Part shown: piece by piece, positions 44,689 to 55,095 of the stretch | Numbering within the stretch: the first letter of the stretch is position 1 | How the letters are laid out: each line of letters opens with the position of its first letter | Assembly: GCA_009733715.1 (NCBI GenBank) | Contig: WMKJ01000032.1 | Coordinates: 1-64,000, forward strand | Direction: 5' to 3' | From: Herpomyces periplanetae | Lineage: Eukaryota; Ascomycota; Laboulbeniomycetes; Herpomycetales; Herpomycetaceae | Length of the DNA stretch: 64,000 nucleotides | The notes under the pieces: model-generated | Database searches by the model: none | Seen by the model: only the letters and a program-made list of their open reading frames with translations | What the model was told of the DNA's origin: nothing | Program-made: the position numbers and the translations under genes

Positions 44689-47600
44689 TTAAGAGCGTAA
44701 TCGTCCCGGCACACCGCGGTCATGATTAAGGGAATTAGAATTCCCTTGAACGGCTTGATGCTGACAAGATGTAACAGAGTTAAGTAGAGGTGGAGGGATA
44801 TTAGTTACAGATGCTTGAGATGAATGAATAGATGAACCATTAATCGTCGGTAAAATAGATCTCGCAGGAAAAGAACTTTGCTTAGCCCTAAACAATCGAT
44901 TTGAAGCCATTCGCATTTCCTCACGCACACGCTGTCGTTCAGCAATCAAGCCAACCAAACCACGACCATGCACAGGTGTCACTGCAGCCGCTACTCGACC
45001 GCGTTGCCGCTCATCAATCATTTGACATAAGTTTGACGCATCATTAAACCCTTCTGTCGCGTCAAAGCGTGAAGAACCAGACGGCCAGTTCATATCCTGA
45101 GAAGACATTTGAAGATTGGATACACTGCTTACATTTCGAAGACGACGTAAGTCTGTAAAACTTGAAGAAGCAGATGAAGACTGTAAATGATACCGTGAAG
45201 GAAGTCTATGAATCGATTTTTGAGATCGAGCCGCCAAAACCGAATCATAGGCAAGAGGTGAGCTCGGTTTGTACGGATGAATTTCCGGTGACGACCCCAA
45301 CCAATTCCAGTTAACATGAGAATCAGGATACTGAGGGTAGTTAATAGATGATAATGAACTCCACATTGAACCACTCGCTGGATCTGTAAGATTTCGTCGA
45401 TGTGCATACGGGAAGCCTCCAATTGCTGTTCCCGGTCTCGTACCTAAACAATCCAAGGGTTGTTGAAGGGCAGGTGACCCTGAGTTATACGTTGAAAAGT
45501 TACAGCTCGGGGACGATCGTAAGTTGGGGCGTGATGCAGATTTATGTAGCCAACCAGCTTGACCGGCAACCATAATAGCATTATGGTTGATGGGATAGTG
45601 AAAAGGCTCATCGGACTGATAAGCCATGCTTGATAAACAACTTGTTGATGGCATTGCTCTCTTTAAACCGTACTCCATTCGGTTATAATTACACCCCCCT
45701 GTAGCAGTGCTCGGTCTAACAAGACCATTAGCTAAAAGTTCAGAATTACCAAGCGGTTCATTCCGTATATCCGATCCCCACTGGCGGGTAAACGGAGAGG
45801 GTAAGTGATAACTCGGTGAATTTCTCACATGAAAGCCTCTCTTATCATACTGACTAGTCATGATATTATCCCATGTTACATCGGATGAAGGTTTGGTGAT
45901 TAAGCCTTCTCGATGAGCGAACGATCTGCCAAATCGATCGTCAGTAGATTGATAAGTATCTCGTGTCCATGTTGCTGAACCGACTTTTCTCAGCGTTCCG
46001 GCCCGGGGCCTATCGACTTGACGATTTGGAACAGGCCCTTGGACAGGAGAGGGCTCGTATCCATCAGATTCATCGAGGTTGGTTGATGTGACAGAAGAAG
46101 TCACACTAGCGTCACCATCAGTGCAGGGGGAAGTATATCCTGAAGTAGAAGAATCACAATTATCATAATGGGAAATTTTTGGAAGCGGCTTATCCAAGAC
46201 CGGATGGCCATAAGCAACGAGGTTTGGCTTAGCGGTGGGAAACCGGGTTTTTTCGGAACGAAGTTTTGAATGTAAGTCTGTAATGGATCGAGAGCTTCGA
46301 AGATCGGCTAAGGATCGACTAAACTTCAAGTTAGCGGGCTTGTGGAGAGATAATGATTCGATATTTGAGGTAATGGTAGCGGTATCAGCAGAAACTGGAA
46401 TGGAAGGGGGAGGAACAATTTTAATATTCTGGGAGGGAGATGAGCGTAACCGGGGAAGAGAAATGTTCGTGGATGAAGGTGAAGGCTCGTGAATTTGGGG
46501 AATGATTGGAGGTGTAGAGGGTGGAGTTGGTAAACGTTTGTGTAAATCGGGATGATCGTTGACAGCAGGCCATCGTTTGGCTAATTTGGGGAAAAGTCGT
46601 GTAAAAGATAGCGAATGGGACGCGGGGGAAGACGACGAGGGGGGGGAAGCAGCGGGATCATGTCTGTTAGGCATGGGCGATGATGAACTGAAAAACGGGA
46701 TGCGATCAATTGAAGCGTCGTGATTAGAGTTGTTGTTGGGGGTGCATGTCTGCGTCGAAGGTAAAGAAGGAAGATCTTTAATAATCGATTTTTCAAGGTG
46801 ACAAGATGAAGGGGGAGATGGACAAGGGGAAAAGGCTGAAGAGGATGAAAGTGAAGGGGAAGTAGAAAAAGTGGAAGTAGTATTACCAGGACCAGCAATA
46901 GAAGAAGGGGTGAAATTATTACCACTTAACGAGTCGATGGTCTGAGATTCGAGCAACAATAGTCCATCTGAAAGCGATGAATCCGACTGAGAGGGAGGCG
47001 GTACACCGGTATACGAACTGCGTAAAAACCGAGGCGGTGGAGTGACCGAAGCGGAACTTTGCATGCTTAGCTCGACAGCACGCACTTCGTCGAGTAAAGT
47101 GGATAATCGAAGGGATTGGTCGACGTCGGATATTCGAGAAGAGCCGTAATTGCGAAATCGCGGAAGGGGAGCACCCGTGGCCACAGCTACGGCTGCAGTA
47201 GCAGCAGCAACGAGGGGGGCAGAAGTTGTGGTGGTGGTGGTGGTGTTGGTGTTGATGTTGGCAGTAGTAGTTGGTGGTGCTGGTTGATTGACAATGGGAA
47301 AAGAAGGCAATGAAGAAGAGTGTGCACTGTGGGAAGAAAATGTATGGGAAGGTTGAAGGGATTGTTGGGAGAAGTGTTGGCGTAAATCAAGTATGGAGGA
47401 GTGGTGGGAAACGGGATGAGTAGATTTAAAAGGGACTTCAATGTCTGAGGAATGGTGGAAGGGAGGATTATAGGCGACGAAGCTTGGAGACGAATTGGCA
47501 GCCGGTAATGGCATAGCCTTGGGAAACGCAGCTGAAGAAAGATTCACTGAACCAACCCGAGTGGTTTCAGGAACGGTGTTCGGCTGATAAGATAATCGAT

Positions 47601-49461
47601 AGTCACTGAATTCGGAGTGTGATCGATGGTGCAGCACAGCAGGATGGAAGGAAGAATTCAAGGGAATCGTAGGAGAGGCAGTGTCGCGTCTCGAACTATT
47701 ATTCTGGCTAGTGTCATGGACTGGGTTAGCGAAAGGTTGCGAAGAGGTCAGGGCAGAAGTATGGGAAGAAACAATATCAGTATTGGTGACGGGGAGAGAG
47801 GACGGGAGTTGTGTTGAGATATTTGAAAAAGAATTAGTGCTGGTGCTTGTGTCAGTTGGGGGCGTAGGTATAGACGCAGTTTTTGTTGGAGCGAAAGCTG
47901 TAAAGGCAGAAGTAGAAGTAATAGTAGTAGTAGCTGAAGTAACAGTAGGATCTGCCTCGGCTTCGCAGGTTATTACACATTTCGCACCTTTAGTCCTGTC
48001 GCTGTCAAGATCCAAAATTGGGTGAAAGTCACCGGTTTCTTGGGTATAAGAGAGTTTTGAACTGGTCAGAAGTTTCAATTGCTTGCGCCATTCGCCACGA
48101 GTCCACTTGGAATTTGGTGTGGTTAGGATTAAATTGACAACATCAGAAACACCCAAGTAACCGTAACACATGGACTTGGGCATGGCGAACATAAGACCCC
48201 GGGTATCCATAACATCGGCAATCATACGATGAGGCCGCCCATAAAGAAGAAATGTGTCCCATACGGGGAAAAGAAATCGGAGCATGATTTCAAGTCCTAA
48301 CACAGCAGGATGTACTTCGGGCATTACGAATACAAACCCATCAAGAAAGGTTTGGGGATCCGAATGTACGACAATAGAACCCTCAATTTTCAACAGGGTA
48401 GAATGGTCAATGAGACTTTTGGACTGGGGATATAGGGCGTATGCAGCATAGACGCCGGATATGGTAGCGAGTGGGGCACACTTTTTAGCGGCTTTTTTGG
48501 AAGGGTAGAAACGAATAAAGCCCTTTGGTACGGGTGTAGAAGATGGGTTTTGGGATGAACGTTTCTTCGACAGCTTTGGTAATGTTGAACTGTAAGTTTT
48601 ATCATGAATCTGAGGCGCGGGTGAAATAACACACCAACAACGCCTCCATGGCATACCTAGACCAAATCTAACGCGCACCCAGTCTTCGTACTTGAATTTA
48701 GTAGGGTGAATCAACTGACCGATACAGTTGAGAGTTTTTCCTCGTGCGGCAATGAGTGCACCCGTATAAGCTTCGTTTAAGCACGCATATTCATAAATGG
48801 ATAACCGGATAGCTGCGGTCCATTTTAATAAGGAGTCGCGGGAGTGAAAGTGGAATAAATATCTATTACTTGCTGCTGTAGAAAGCGATAAAATGTTTTT
48901 TAGAGGTTGTGGATTTTCGAGTGATTCAATCTATCGTAAAAGAGATCACATAAGGGTCAGCAAGGCCGAAAGAATTAAAAGCCATATTATAAGAGAGGAT
49001 TTGCGATTAAGTGAAACAAACATATTTTACCCCAGGCTATACACCAAAGAGAAATGTATGGGTATGGTAGGTAAGAAGCAGTGGGGATGGGGGGGGATGG
49101 TGGAAGGGAGGAGGGGAAGAGAACAGTGTATGATATGTGGGTGGACAGATTTAAAAAAAAGTGAGCAGCAAGGAGTAAATTGTCCAGAACTTACCATACA
49201 TAGGGAAGCGTCAGCAATGTTAATGAAAATCGGTTTAACTGATGATTCCGCTGAATCTAGGGCTAAAGCATCCCAGAGTGCTAAAACCGTTCCGACAAGT
49301 TGACAAAAGCATTCGGCCCACTTCCGTTGTGTTGTAAGGTTCCCGGTAGTATCAAGGTCATGAAATTTTAAGAAGTATCCTTCATGATATAATTTACGTG
49401 AGTGAGCTGTAAGAAAGGAAAAGATTGGTTGTAATTCTGGTGGGGTATCCTGGGAAGACAT
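44689..49461 (-). CDS. Caf120/Skg3-like PH-domain protein
   Basis: Caf120 and Skg3 are fungal PH-domain proteins linked to the CCR4-NOT complex and to the bud neck or cell cortex; the biochemical role is poorly known. Two exons: 49461-49195 and 48930-44689, with a 264-bp intron, 1502 residues. The join gives INIADASLCM then IESLENPQPLKNILSLST, continuous with the family. The start is the ATG at 49461 (MSSQDTPPELQPIF). The conserved N-terminal third (to about residue 330) has KWAECFCQLVGTVLALWDA, LHSRD-like PH strands, EAYTGALIAARG and YEDWVRVRFGLGMPWRRCWCVI. The remaining about 1100 residues are Ser/Pro/Thr-rich and disordered, with poly-Thr and poly-Ala runs. Identification of the family is good; of the exact ortholog, less so. 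Confidence 0.8.
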
Positions 49462-49674
49462 GGTTAAGGATGACAACACGAAACAAGAATAAGTGGAGGA
49501 AAAAAAGGGTTTAAAAGCAAAATAGTGGAAAACTTAGAAGAAAGCGGGAGGAGGAAGAATTATGAAACTAGATTGTGATAAATATATGTAGGAGCTGGCA
49601 AGGGAAGAATTGACTGGAGAAATGTAAAATTCGCCTCAAAAATGCTCGACCGTGAAAATTTATGTTCCAAAATC

Positions 49675-49940
49675 GGCTTTTTCGGTTAAGCTGCGTTCAC
49701 ATTCCCGGTGTGGCGCTGATTTGGTAGACCTCGGCTGTTTCACCCTCGTGCCAGCCGGCATCCCGATCACGGCTATCCGTGCGTTTTGGCAGGGGGAAAA
49801 GTGATCGCCTGGGCTTTTCGGTAAGCCCGATTCGAGAGCCGGCGCAAATTCTGGCAGCGCCGCCCCGCGCCGGCCCGGGTAATGCGATGCGACAATGCGC
49901 TGAATGCGCTGAATGCGACAATGCGCCGGCACAACAAGCT
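49675..49940. other. GC-rich island with hairpins and short tandem repeats
   Basis: The composition changes sharply to GC-rich in an AT-rich spacer. Two similar segments 136 bp apart (49675-49693 and 49811-49828) share GGCTTTT, CGGT and AAGC; the second forms a perfect 6-bp stem GGGCTT/AAGCCC around TTCGGT. From 49881 to 49928 there are units AATGCGAC and AATGCGCTG repeated about five times. Frames on both strands exist but show no known domain. It could be an inserted repeat, a structured RNA or foreign DNA. Confidence 0.5.
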
Positions 49941-50173
49941 CTATTCTTCAATTGCTTCACTAAACTAATGCGCCCGCGCTACAATGCCACTACGCCCTGC
50001 GATCCTAAATGTTAATGCTGCGTAATGCAACACAATAATTCATCCCTTGTTGCTTTGTCCTTTCCTCTCTATTATGTATTGCACCTCTTAGTTCTTCTCT
50101 ATCCCATCCGTCCTCTCCTGTCCGTCCCCGTCCTGTATACCCATAACGATTTTTACATCTACATCCGCACCTG

Positions 50174-50200
50174 CACCTACACCTACACCTACACCTATAC
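50174..50200 (+). repeat. (CACCTA)n microsatellite
   Basis: About four CACCTA units lie about 270 bp upstream of the start of the plus-strand gene. Related CATCTACATC units lie just to the left. Confidence 0.75.
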
Positions 50201-50462
50201 ATCCCATTATGCTCGGACTCGCTCCCATAGGCTCCCACATAGTTTTAATGGCTTTATAGCTCACTATAGCTCTGTATCGTCTTGCCACTAGCCGTCCCCA
50301 CTACTTTGTTTTACTCAATAAAGTAAGCCTCTTGTGAGCTTTTAGCCGGTCGTTAAGGATCGGTTCCACCACACTCTTCTAGGTCTACTATTTTCACACT
50401 TTGCCCATTACACGTACAAACGAAAATCAGCAGACGTCGTTTTCCCGATTATACCTTGTGAA

Positions 50463-51542
50463 ATGTCTCCCGGCTCTCTGTCTCCTACGCGTTCACAATC
50501 AAATGGGATTAATTCGTGTGACAATTCCGTACAAACCTCGTATCCCAATGTTCTAACGTCGATTAATCGTACCGCTTCTCCCCTTAAATCCGCTTCAATG
50601 GACAATCAACCTTCATCCAAGGACTCTCAAATTCTTCAATCTTATTATCCGTCAACTACGGCTGATAATGCACTAAATTCATCACAGCCTTTTATAGCCG
50701 CCGGTCAACCTCCAACTCAACCGCCCTCACGTCCACCTCCACTTCCCCCTGCTCAGCTATCTAACACTGAGCCTATGAATGATACTACCACACGTCCTTC
50801 GTCTCCGCTTCGTACGCACGATAATGATTATTATGATGATGGTGATGAGGTTGGCCATGGTGAAAGTGCTAATAGTAGCACTTCTAACGCATCAAGCCCC
50901 CCCGATTCCCCGTTGACAAATCTTGATTGGCGCGACGTCGAAGAAAGGTTTCATGCTATGCTAGTTCAGCATAACACGCATGAGGCAAAACTCCTCGAAC
51001 AATTCAATGCCTTAATTAGCGTAAGTTACTCCTTGTTTCACCCAACACGCTACCTTAACCTTACATTTTTTCCGTAAACTAACACTCCCGCCGCTCCAGT
51101 TCTTCAACGTTTGGGCTCAAACAGGCTCCATTCACGAGGTCGATCGGGCTTACAAACGGTACGTAAGCTTACTTTTAATCATTCATGAATTGTCAGCTAG
51201 TTTTAAGAGAATTTTGTCCCTTGTTCCTCACACTGCGGTGCACCGGCCCGTCCGACCACATGCACTCCCACACACACGCTAATGCATTGTTAACCCCACC
51301 GTAGCCTCAAAACGCGTGTGTTCCATGTTCAACACTCCGAAAGTCTACTGGACCACAAACGTCAACACTGTACGTATTATAACACTCACTTTCGCTACAC
51401 ACGCATCCTCATTCCAATATATTTCTCTTAACTAATCCACATTTTCTCGTACCAATTTCACGTGAAAATACCAGATTTACGCGTTGTTCAAGCGTTTCAG
51501 CAAGCATTGAGTCTTCTCGACGGCAAATTACTCTCCGCTTAA
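50463..51542 (+). CDS. Conserved-looking fungal protein of unknown function, C-terminal helical domain
   Basis: Four exons were joined: 50463-51020, 51100-51158, 51305-51369, 51475-51542, giving 249 residues; all introns are GT-AG and all phases agree. I do not recognise a named family. Residues 1-150 are Ser/Pro-rich and disordered, with a Pro-rich run (TQPPSRPPPLPPAQ) and an acidic patch (NDYYDDGDE). From about 155 the protein is a dense charged helical, probably coiled-coil, segment: WRDVEERFHAMLVQH, LLEQFNALISFFNVWAQ, VDRAYKRLKTRVFHVQ, LLDHKRQHYLRVVQAF. I recall similar short C-terminal coiled-coil modules in uncharacterised fungal proteins. The clean splicing of small exons into one helix argues that the gene is real. 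Function is unknown. Confidence 0.8.
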
Positions 51543-52271
51543 TTGGATGATTCAATTTCACATATTTCTCCAACTTTTCATGTCCAAAATAATTTTACTG
51601 CGGCGCGTGACGGAGCGGTTTTGTGCGTATGTTTGTGCATGCATACGTATGAAAACGAATATACATGCATACACAAAAGTACATACGTGTACACTTGAAA
51701 TCTCGCTTTGAAATCAAGTACCCGTAGTTCATATTGCCCTCTGTTTACCATTGTTTAACTTTGTCACATCACAAGTTCTTACGCCTCGGCTACCAATGCA
51801 CGTTTATCATTAATCGTGACATTAGCTGCCGATTCTTTACCGTACTCAAATATTCCGATAACCGTTTGTTACATCGCCCTTATCGGACTTGCAACTCTGG
51901 CCCTATTCCCATTAAAATCATACTAGCTAGTAAATTTGAAATCAAACCTCAAAGCTTCTCTTTCGTCCCTGTGTAGCATAACTTAGTTTCACTGTGGATT
52001 CATAATCAATAATATCCTGGTTACCATGTATACATCCCCTAACCGAAAATACCAATCCGCCAATTCCGCACCCGCTATTGTTACTCTGACAATCCAATCA
52101 ACCCAATACTTTTACAACTCAACAGGCTAAGGAAATTATCTCTCGATATAATATGAAATCGGTCTTAAGCTCCCTTCCCCGCTCCATTGATTCCTTCCCC
52201 CAAACCTGTATCTTCCCCATCCTTACCCCAAGCCCAATCCTTTGCACCGCCACAAGCCTCTTTCTTCCGTT

Positions 52272-52432
52272 CACGTGAGAATCTTCATTGTTTGTTTCGC
52301 CAGTTCCGGTGGCCACGTGTCACGAGTTATCGGCATCCCCGGCTTTACTCTCTGACGTCACGCAAATACCTCTCCACACTATACCGTTTTCACGTGAATC
52401 TGGCAGCTAGTATTTTAACTACTAGTCACGTG
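52272..52432. promoter_or_regulatory. Cluster of four CACGTG sites and one TGACGTCA
   Basis: CACGTG occurs at 52272, 52314, 52391 and 52427 and TGACGTCA at 52353-52360, all within 161 bases. One CACGTG is embedded in CACGTGTCACGAG, close to CACGTGTCACGGG at 61701. Such a density looks like a bHLH/bZIP-controlled promoter. It sits between two convergent genes. Confidence 0.5.
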
Positions 52433-52448
52433 GCCTATACAAGAGAAA

Positions 52449-52673
52449 ATGGCCTTTGGCGTTTTCCTTCAAAAAAATATTCAAATTATACATTGTAATC
52501 GCATCGTATCATATGTTACTCTGCTGTTTATCCACTTAGTTCAGTGGTTAATATTATTGTTAACTCTTTCACCTATTTGTTTAACCCTTACATACTTTTC
52601 GGATTCCCTATATCATATTTATTCAATTAACCTCTGGTATAACTCTTTCGTTTTTCCATTTCTCTTTGGTTAA
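52449..52673 (+). CDS. Possible small membrane protein (74 residues)
   Basis: An ATG in good context (AAAATGG) opens a 74-codon frame just downstream of the CACGTG/TGACGTCA cluster. The product is hydrophobic, with one or two possible membrane spans (VTLLFIHLVQWLILLLTL and a second near the C-terminus). No family is recognised, and AT-rich DNA often gives such frames by chance. The only support is its position after a promoter-like cluster. Confidence 0.2.
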   Translation: MAFGVFLQKNIQIIHCNRIVSYVTLLFIHLVQWLILLLTLSPICLTLTYFSDSLYHIYSINLWYNSFVFPFLFG

Positions 52674-52838
52674 ATCATCTTCCTCTTACTCGTATATCTT
52701 ATACCCTTTAACACGATATTCTTACGAATATACTATTTTTCATAAATAAGGCAATGCGTGTACACACTCCACATATCTATTCCCCTTCTACTATATATTC
52801 ATTTTTCCCCAATGTTACCCAACCTTATCTTATTTGCT

Positions 52839-54132
52839 TTAGGATTTAATTGCCTTCTCAGAAAGCCACTTTTCGGCTTCAAGTGCTGCAATACATCCTG
52901 ACCCAGCACTCGTAATAGCTTGGCGGTACTTCTTATCGTGTACATCACCAGCTGCAAACACACCTTCTACACTGGTAAGACTTTGTCCCGGCTTCGTGAT
53001 AATGTATCCTTCACTATCAGTGTCAACTTGGCCTTGTACAAGTGATGATGCCGGATCATGACCCACGGCATAAAATAATCCATTAACAGCAAGTACACTG
53101 TTTTTATGAGTTTCTTTGTTAATTATCTTTAATCCGTTCATTAGGCCACCTTTTCGGTCTTCTCCAAGGATTTCGGTAGCTATTGTATTGTACATAATTT
53201 CAATTTTTTCGTGCTTTTCCAATCGATGAGCGTTTATACGTGATGCACGTAATTCATTGCGTCGAACTAACAAGTAAACTTTGGAGGCTTTTTTACTCAA
53301 GTATAACGCTTCTTCAGCAGCTGTATCTCCACCCCCAATTACTGCTAGTGGTTTTTGTCGAAATATCGGCAAGGAACCATCGCAAACTGCGCATGCACTG
53401 ACACCGTAACCCCAATATCGCTCTTCACCCGGTAAATTAAGTCGACGAGCTTTAGCTCCCGTTGCCATTATTATCGCATCGGCTGTGTGAACTTCCTCTT
53501 CTAAACTACTCTCATCGCCTACAGGAAACAATTGATACTTGAATGGCTGGCTTGTCAAGTCCAACTTTCCCACTGTTTGGGTAATGATTTTAGTTCCACA
53601 CGCTTCCGATTGCTCCCGCATCGCTGCCTATTTTTAAATCGCATTGAAATGTTAAATGTGTACACGTATTTTAATTTTCATGTTAATTCTGCATACCATT
53701 AATTTGCTACCACTGATTGATTTGAACCCGGGAAAATTCTCCACTTCATCAGTCGTAGTCAACTGACCCCCTGCCGCAATACCCAAAGCCAAAAATCCTT
53801 CGTACATCACCGCTATTATATTTTATTAATTCCTGTCAGTTTAAAACTTCCCTTACATTATTCCAAATGATATTCTTTCTTCTGCCTTACGCTTCAAATC
53901 GGCTCGAGCTGCATAGATAGCTGCTGTATGACCAGCTGGCCCTGATCTGTATACATTGTTCAGCACAACGACAATTTGACGAACCAATCTTGACAGTGCG
54001 TTCTCTTCCTGCTCTTTCAAATGAAACCCCGGTACTTTACCCGATAACTGTATGAATATTTCGATGCTTAGCTTGTTAACTGTGCTCATTCCCTTGCCTA
54101 CACTGCAACCTACTGATTAACTTGGAATGCAT
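52839..54132 (-). CDS. TRR1: Thioredoxin reductase (NADPH), low-molecular-weight type
   Basis: The enzyme passes electrons from NADPH through FAD and a CxxC pair to thioredoxin. Five exons: 54132-54114 (19 nt), 54047-54041 (7 nt), 53946-53891, 53812-53697, 53627-52839; introns of 66, 94, 78 and 69 bp; 328 residues. The N-terminus becomes [18 protein letters not shown], exactly the family start with the FAD-binding GxGxxG, only if the 7-nt micro-exon is used. Further joins restore [14 protein letters not shown] and [14 protein letters not shown]. The redox pair is CAVC (Cys 145 and 148); the NADPH site is [10 protein letters not shown]; the C-terminal FAD motif is GVFAAGDV. Two TGACGTCA sites lie about 830-880 bp upstream. 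No mitochondrial presequence is evident. Confidence 0.94.
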
Positions 54133-54510
54133 GTCCGTAGAATTAGCGCATGTGCGCGTAACAAAAGTCCGAAATTCCCACGGTCGAGACGTTAAATAAT
54201 CCTTATTTAATGGTACCACGCGAGTAACTCTTCCTACGCACACTCTGCAAAATATTCCAAAATTTTTATTCTGCTTAACGTATTTAGCAATCCTCACACA
54301 AATTAACATTGTTTATAACGCATTGCAATCAATCGCTTAGCATGTTAAACGTAGTATTAAAATTTTCTTAGTCCTCTAACGTGACATGTACCCACCGTGA
54401 AAGTTGAATGGAATTTTTGCGGCTTCCCCGTGTAAGCTACAATTTGGCGTAAATATTTGTTTGAAGAGCTAACTTCCCCCCTCTATCCAGGCTCAAACAT
54501 ACTAAACTGA

Positions 54511-54512
54511 AC

Positions 54513-54550
<38 letters not shown>
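54511..54550 (+). repeat. (AC)n microsatellite
   Basis: Forty bases are pure AC dinucleotide except for one G at 54517. It lies about 380 bp upstream of the TRR1 start. Confidence 0.95.
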
Positions 54551-54552
<2 letters not shown>

Positions 54553-54960
54553 ACCCCCGCAATCGCTATTGCACCCTGTCGTTAAGCTAACTATTACTTC
54601 AAAGCATATCCATCAATTCATCACATGATATTCGCGTAACCATAATTAGCAAAAGGAGCTCCGAAGCATGTGGATGCCATGGAGAGAAAAAAGGAATGCT
54701 AGACTGTTTAACACATACATGCACACAAACGTTAATAAAAAGATCCACCTTCTCCACCGCCACTACTTTTATTGCTGGGTAAACTTTTTCCCCATAAGTT
54801 GTACCTCATGATATTTTACATGTATAGGATGAGCTAAAATCTTAACATAAAACACACCATCTACATAACACAATACCAATTATAGATAAACTTTCACTGA
54901 TGGTCTTACACTCAACTCTCCAAACACAATCGGCAACATTCACTAAAAATAGAAAGTAAG

Positions 54961-55013
54961 TGACGTCATGCCACGCCGGTTAGCACTAGCCACATATGCG
55001 TACAGTGACGTCA
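54961..55013. promoter_or_regulatory. Pair of TGACGTCA (CRE/ATF-type) palindromes
   Basis: Perfect TGACGTCA octamers at 54961-54968 and 55006-55013 are both followed by TG. ATF/CREB-type bZIP proteins bind this palindrome. They lie between the ALA1 stop and TRR1, so TRR1 is the likely target, which would suit stress control of a redox enzyme. The link is inferred. Confidence 0.5.
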
Positions 55014-55095
55014 TGGATAGTGAACGCGGGGGAAAAATGGGTCCCTTCAGCCCTACGGCCGGGAGTTGCTGGTCGCACCTTCCTTTGTTTACGAC

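Larger units (their letters stand above)
49462..50462. other. Divergent spacer between Caf120-like gene and unknown plus-strand gene
   Basis: This 1-kb spacer holds both promoters. Its middle (49675-49940) is a GC-rich island, listed separately. To the right (50040-50140) it is strongly C/T-rich on the plus strand, the probable leader of the plus-strand gene. Overlapping frames within the island lack motifs. Confidence 0.55.
51543..52838. other. Convergent spacer with a regulatory-motif cluster
   Basis: Both flanking genes end here (the unknown protein from the left, thioredoxin reductase from the right), so no promoter is expected. Yet 52272-52432 holds four CACGTG hexamers and one TGACGTCA. 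A small ATG-initiated frame follows at 52449. Short alternating ATGCATAC repeats lie near 51640-51690. Confidence 0.5.
54133..55095. other. Spacer upstream of TRR1, downstream of ALA1
   Basis: This 963-bp spacer holds the TRR1 promoter. It contains an (AC)n microsatellite and a pair of TGACGTCA palindromes, listed separately. An open frame across 54076-54309 has no match and overlaps the first TRR1 exon. Confidence 0.5.

Noticed and set aside
49660-49960. Two overlapping Arg-rich minus-strand frames in the GC-rich island
   Set aside because: They follow from high GC content (stops are rare), show no domain, and a plus-strand frame of similar quality overlaps them.
53720-53740. tRNA-like B-box complement (TTTGAACCCGGG)
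   Set aside because: It lies in an exon of thioredoxin reductase encoding NFPGF, and there are no acceptor or anticodon stems around it.
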